From the NCBI GenBank assembly GCA_029548025.1, contig JAKPOE010000252.1, forward strand, positions 1 through 8,940: a DNA stretch of 8,940 nucleotides, read 5' to 3'. Positions 6,609 through 8,940 of the stretch are shown piece by piece. The first letter of the stretch is position 1. Each line of letters starts with the position of its first letter. The position numbers were made by a program, and so were the translations under genes. Source of the stretch: Spirochaetota bacterium. GTDB lineage: Bacteria; Spirochaetota; UBA4802; UB4802. Under the pieces are notes generated by a model, which worked only from the letters and a program-made list of their open reading frames with translations, made no database searches and had not been told where the DNA came from.

Positions 6609-6655
6609 GGTCATTCCCGGCTTGAACCGGAATCCACATAATCAACGTTAGATAC
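6609..6655. repeat. GGTCATTCCCGG-type dispersed repeat
   Basis: Directly beside the 6517-6597 element, GGTCATTCCCGGCTTGAACC is followed by GGAATCC, so TTCC(C)GG and CCGGAA can pair around CTTGAA. This has the form of a widespread short bacterial repeat. It shares GGTCAT, CCGGC and the stretch AACGTTAGAT (6644-6653) with the element at 4886-4966, where AACGTTAGAT occurs on the opposite strand. The remaining part of the 6480-6789 gap holds only AT-rich sequence and the terminator listed next. Confidence 0.55.
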
Positions 6656-6733
6656 TGAAATGAGCTTATTGAATTATAAATACATACATTGAATACAGTC
6701 TACTACAAAGAATTTCTATTATTAGTAAATCAA

Positions 6734-6763
6734 TAAAAAAAGCGCGGTATTACAAAACCGCGC
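6734..6763 (-). terminator. Intrinsic terminator of the secreted hydrolase-like gene
   Basis: On the minus strand GCGCGGT (6757-6763) pairs perfectly with ACCGCGC (6742-6748) around an 8-base loop, followed at once by seven T (6735-6741). This GC-rich stem with U tract starts 27 bases after the stop codon at 6790 and is a strong rho-independent terminator, so transcription of the hydrolase-like gene should not continue into the operon at 6479. Confidence 0.92.
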
Positions 6764-6789
6764 ATATATTAAAAGATTAACTAAAGTGT

Positions 6790-7518
6790 TTACCATCCCA
6801 GTTGAGTGATAAATTTCATCTTCATTTCATAATGATTTAAATAATATCCCGAGCATGTATAGGCTATAACGTGATTTGTCCAGTGCGTACAGTTGCACAG
6901 ATTGTTATAGCTTCCCGAATTGACACAAGCAGCAGATGAATGATAGGCAACAGCACCATCGTCCTCACCAGGTAGTAAAGCCGAAGCACCAAAAATGCCT
7001 TTATATCCGCCAATATGGTAAATGATTATCCCGTTTGTATCATTATGGTTATACATATTGCGTATAGTACTTACACCCAACTGCCCCCCTAGATTGCAGG
7101 TAAAAAGATCAGAAATTCCTCTAATTGATATTTCACTGCCGCCACCTGCACCTGCTGTAGTATAGACATACGCAATATTCCACTGCGGTGTGTAATTGGC
7201 ATTGATATACCCCACGATTGCATCGCCAGCACTATAATTAACAACATAACACCAGTTGCTACCTTTGCAGTAAACATCCAGATAATTTGTTTTAAATTGA
7301 CTTGCTGAATATGCAATGGTGTTGTTGTTATCAACATAACAATTAACAGATACATACCCCGGTGCATTTGCTAAACGGGATTCTCCACCTTTACTCTTGC
7401 CATCCAGCCAATGAGTTGAGCACATTCCATTGAGATGAAGAACATATGTTGTACTAAATCCTGCCGATGCTACAAACATAAACCCAATTAACAGTATTAA
7501 AAAAGCAAACCTCTTCAT
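6790..7518 (-). CDS. Secreted cysteine-rich alpha/beta-hydrolase-like protein
   Basis: This is a 242-residue protein with a clear signal peptide (MKRFAFLILLIGFMFVASAG, cleavage near ASAGFS). The order of elements fits an alpha/beta-hydrolase such as a lipase or esterase. Strand YVLHLNG (about 25-31) sits where the oxyanion loop would be, and VVNYSAGDAIVGYI (about 92-105) has the shape of a nucleophile elbow with Ser96. EDDGAVAYHSS (about 185-195) resembles the catalytic-acid loop, and NHYEM (about 228-232) holds a candidate catalytic His229. The elbow reads N-Y-S-A-G rather than the usual G-x-S-x-G, so activity is not assured. The mature part has nine cysteines, consistent with disulfides outside the cytoplasm. 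The start is the ATG at 7518 after a run of six G (7522-7527); an in-frame ATG at 7551 would add 11 residues ahead of the signal peptide and lacks a ribosome-binding site. It is monocistronic, with its own promoter and terminator. Confidence 0.7.
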   Translation of the reverse strand: MKRFAFLILLIGFMFVASAGFSTTYVLHLNGMCSTHWLDGKSKGGESRLANAPGYVSVNCYVDNNNTIAYSASQFKTNYLDVYCKGSNWCYVVNYSAGDAIVGYINANYTPQWNIAYVYTTAGAGGGSEISIRGISDLFTCNLGGQLGVSTIRNMYNHNDTNGIIIYHIGGYKGIFGASALLPGEDDGAVAYHSSAACVNSGSYNNLCNCTHWTNHVIAYTCSGYYLNHYEMKMKFITQLGW

Positions 7519-7552
7519 AAGCCCCCCATATCTATACTCTATAATAAACATC

Positions 7553-7568
7553 TACCGAACAGACGGTA
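7553..7568 (-). other. Small hairpin at the 5' end of the hydrolase-like mRNA
   Basis: TACCG (7553-7557) and CGGTA (7564-7568) form a perfect 5-bp stem with a 6-base loop. It lies within the first 20 or so bases of the predicted transcript, where such hairpins can stabilise mRNA. The stem is short and may be incidental. Confidence 0.3.
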
Positions 7569-7578
7569 TCTGAGAGGC

Positions 7579-7606
7579 AATATAGAAACCTTTAAGGAAA
7601 AGTCAA
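7579..7606 (-). promoter_or_regulatory. Sigma-70-type promoter of the secreted hydrolase-like gene
   Basis: On the minus strand TTGACT (7601-7606, 5 of 6) is followed after 16 bases by TATATT (7579-7584, 5 of 6). Transcription would start near 7572, about 55 bases before the ATG at 7518. This is the best-formed promoter in the window and supports the downstream start choice. Confidence 0.65.
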
Positions 7607-7678
7607 GAAAAAAATTACAATAGTAAATATTAATCAATATCAATTTATTTATTAGCAGGAAGTTAATACACCATCTCT

Positions 7679-7699
7679 ATAACATTACAATGTTATTTT
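7679..7699 (+). other. AT-rich palindrome followed by a short T run
   Basis: ATAACAT (7679-7685) and ATGTTAT (7690-7696) pair perfectly around TACA, and the plus strand continues into TTTT. It could be a weak terminator for plus-strand transcription or an operator-like site upstream of the hydrolase promoter. With a stem of mostly A-T pairs the evidence is thin. The rest of 7607-7724 shows nothing recognisable. Confidence 0.25.
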
Positions 7700-7724
7700 G
7701 CTAAAAATTATGCATTGTTTTTCA

Positions 7725-7973
7725 TTACCACTCCTGATACACTACCTCAGCAAAACCCAGCATATCATCAATATGAAGATTGGTATTATCATCAAGAATA
7801 ATATAACCGGAATAATAGCCAGATACTTTATTACGATACTGCTTTGTAGTACTGATTTGATATATTTCTGGTATTGAAAATATTTTCCATAATTGTTTTA
7901 GAAAACTGAAAGTTTCTGTAAGGGTTATATTATTATTACAATTTACAGTTGACGTGCTGTATACGGTTATGCA
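7725..7973 (-). pseudogene. Probable C-terminal remnant of an unidentified protein gene
   Basis: The minus strand is open for 82 codons, from just after a TAA at 7974-7976 to a TAA at 7725-7727. It has no ATG, GTG or TTG until an ATG 14 codons before the end, so it cannot be translated as a whole. The sequence is protein-like, for example TFSFLKQLWKIFSIPEIYQI, then YYSGYIILDDNTNLHIDD and a tail GFAEVVYQEW, with normal mixed composition rather than low complexity. I read it as the 3' end of a gene whose 5' part was lost, perhaps when the divergent MEMO lipoprotein gene was placed next to it. I do not recognise the family. Chance openness in AT-poor-in-stops sequence is the alternative. Confidence 0.4.
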
Positions 7974-7977
7974 TTAT
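7949..7977 (+). promoter_or_regulatory. Candidate promoter of the exported MEMO-like gene
   Basis: TTGACG (7949-7954, 5 of 6) is followed after 17 bases by CATTAT (7972-7977, 4 of 6). Transcription would begin near 7984, leaving a short leader with GAAAGG at 7992-7997 before the start codon at 8010. It overlaps the 5' end of the minus-strand gene remnant. Confidence 0.4.
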
Positions 7978-8009
7978 ATTAATAATTAATTGAAAGGCAA
8001 GTTCATGAT

Positions 8010-8940
8010 ATGCTTAAAAAAATTATCACTATTTTGCTTATACCGTTTCTGTTACAATGTACCTCAAAAAGTTATAGCATTACAAAACAATCAAAATTAG
8101 CAGGCACATGGTATCCTGACAATGCTCAGCAACTAAGTCAATTAATTTCCAGCCTTACCAGAAATGCCAAACACCATGCCATAAACCGCACACCAATGAT
8201 TATAGTCCCTCACGCAGGATATACCTATAGTGCATATGTAGCGTCAAAAGCTTATGGGGCGATAGTTACTTATAAACCAGATATCATCATTATAATAGGG
8301 CCATCTCATTATGAACAGTTTACCGGTTTTGCCCTGCCCGTTTATGATGCCATTGCCACGCCACTGGGAACGATACCTGTGGATAAAAAAACCGTACAAA
8401 AACTATCAGCCAATAACAATTTTGTGTTTAACAACAAAGCATTTGAACCTGAACACAGCGTTGAAATTCAATTGCCATTTATTCAATATCTATTCCCGGG
8501 AATCCCTGTTATACCAATCCTGACAGGCAGCACAACCCCTGATACAGCAAAGGAAGCTGGATGCCACTTACTATATGCGATAGCTCATTATAAAAAGCCC
8601 TTGTTCATTATCAGCAGCGACTTTACTCATCATGGTCCGCGTTTCTTTTTTACTCCGTGTAGCAATAGTAATAAAAGCAAACAGATGCAATGCATAAAAC
8701 AAGGTGATCAACAGGCAATTGATTATATTTTGTCATGCGATGCTGATAAATTGTATGATTACTGCAAAAAAACCGGCATAACGATATGCGGGGTAAATGC
8801 TCTTATATTTGGATTATCCATATATGAAAAGGTAACCACAAAACAATTAGCAGGTTATGCAACATCTGCCGATATCACCGGGGATTTTGACAATACCGTA
8901 AGCTATGCTGCAATTGTTATTGACGGTATGCTCAATACAC
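8010..8940 (+). CDS. MEMO-family protein with lipoprotein-type signal peptide, partial at right edge
   Basis: This is a second MEMO-family protein, open for 310 codons from the ATG at 8010 to the window end without a stop; by family length it is nearly complete. The family blocks are all present: LAGTWYP (30-36), VPHAGYTYS with His68, and GPSHYEQFTG with His100. PEHSVEIQLPF (147-157), SSDFTHHG with Asp204 and His207, ICGVNA near 260, and YATSADITG (283-291) complete the set. Unlike the homologue at 1729-2547, it begins MLKKIITILLIPFLLQ-C, a lysine-led hydrophobic signal with a Cys at 17; the lipobox is relaxed (Gln at -1), so lipid attachment is likely but not certain. It also carries an extra cysteine-containing loop at about 213-228 after the Asp-His block. 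The ribosome-binding site AAGG (7994-7997) is 12 bases from this ATG but 7 from an out-of-frame ATG at 8005 that gives only a short peptide. The metal-site histidines look intact. Confidence 0.9.
   Translation, partial: MLKKIITILLIPFLLQCTSKSYSITKQSKLAGTWYPDNAQQLSQLISSLTRNAKHHAINRTPMIIVPHAGYTYSAYVASKAYGAIVTYKPDIIIIIGPSHYEQFTGFALPVYDAIATPLGTIPVDKKTVQKLSANNNFVFNNKAFEPEHSVEIQLPFIQYLFPGIPVIPILTGSTTPDTAKEAGCHLLYAIAHYKKPLFIISSDFTHHGPRFFFTPCSNSNKSKQMQCIKQGDQQAIDYILSCDADKLYDYCKKTGITICGVNALIFGLSIYEKVTTKQLAGYATSADITGDFDNTVSYAAIVIDGMLNT

Noticed and set aside
8311..8523. Plus-strand 70-codon frame inside the exported MEMO gene
   Set aside because: It is an alternative frame of a gene whose MEMO motifs continue unbroken across the region.

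Overview
The window looks like chromosomal DNA from an AT-rich diderm (Gram-negative-type) bacterium. It encodes a TonB-dependent outer-membrane receptor, several exported or lipid-anchored proteins, and Shine-Dalgarno-led genes. The relaxed lipobox of two predicted lipoproteins (LHG-C, LLQ-C) and the gene mix would fit a spirochaete-like lineage, but nothing here fixes the taxon. No rRNA, tRNA, CRISPR array, transposase or phage gene is visible.

Layout. (1) Positions 1-2547, minus strand: a probable operon read right to left. It holds a cytosolic MEMO-family protein, a possible 22-codon ORF, an AMMECR1-family protein, a small lipoprotein, and a TPR protein that runs off the left edge. (2) 2703-4781, minus: a monocistronic TonB-dependent receptor with its own promoter and a strong intrinsic terminator. 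(3) 4973-6479, minus: two overlapping genes for a membrane-anchored envelope protein of unknown function and a thioredoxin-fold protein. They are bordered on both sides by short inverted-repeat (MITE-like) elements. (4) 6734-7606, minus: a secreted, cysteine-rich alpha/beta-hydrolase-like protein with a clear promoter and terminator. (5) 7725-7973, minus: an 82-codon open stretch with no start codon, probably a gene remnant. (6) 8010-8940, plus: a second MEMO-family protein, this one with a lipoprotein-type signal peptide, cut by the right edge.

How it may work together. MEMO and AMMECR1 homologues are known partners in the 'AmmeMemoRadiSam' gene set (proteins A and B plus a radical SAM enzyme). 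Here A and B are adjacent, the radical SAM gene is absent from the window, and there is a second B-type protein predicted to sit outside the cytoplasm. That split between a cytosolic and an envelope MEMO protein, close to a TonB receptor, a membrane-anchored thioredoxin-like protein and several lipoproteins, is the most interesting aspect of the window. A functional link between them is inference from proximity only.

For several genes the ribosome-binding site places the start a few codons inside the longest reading frame (starts at 1019, 2547, 4715, 5386 and 7518), and the coordinates below use those starts.
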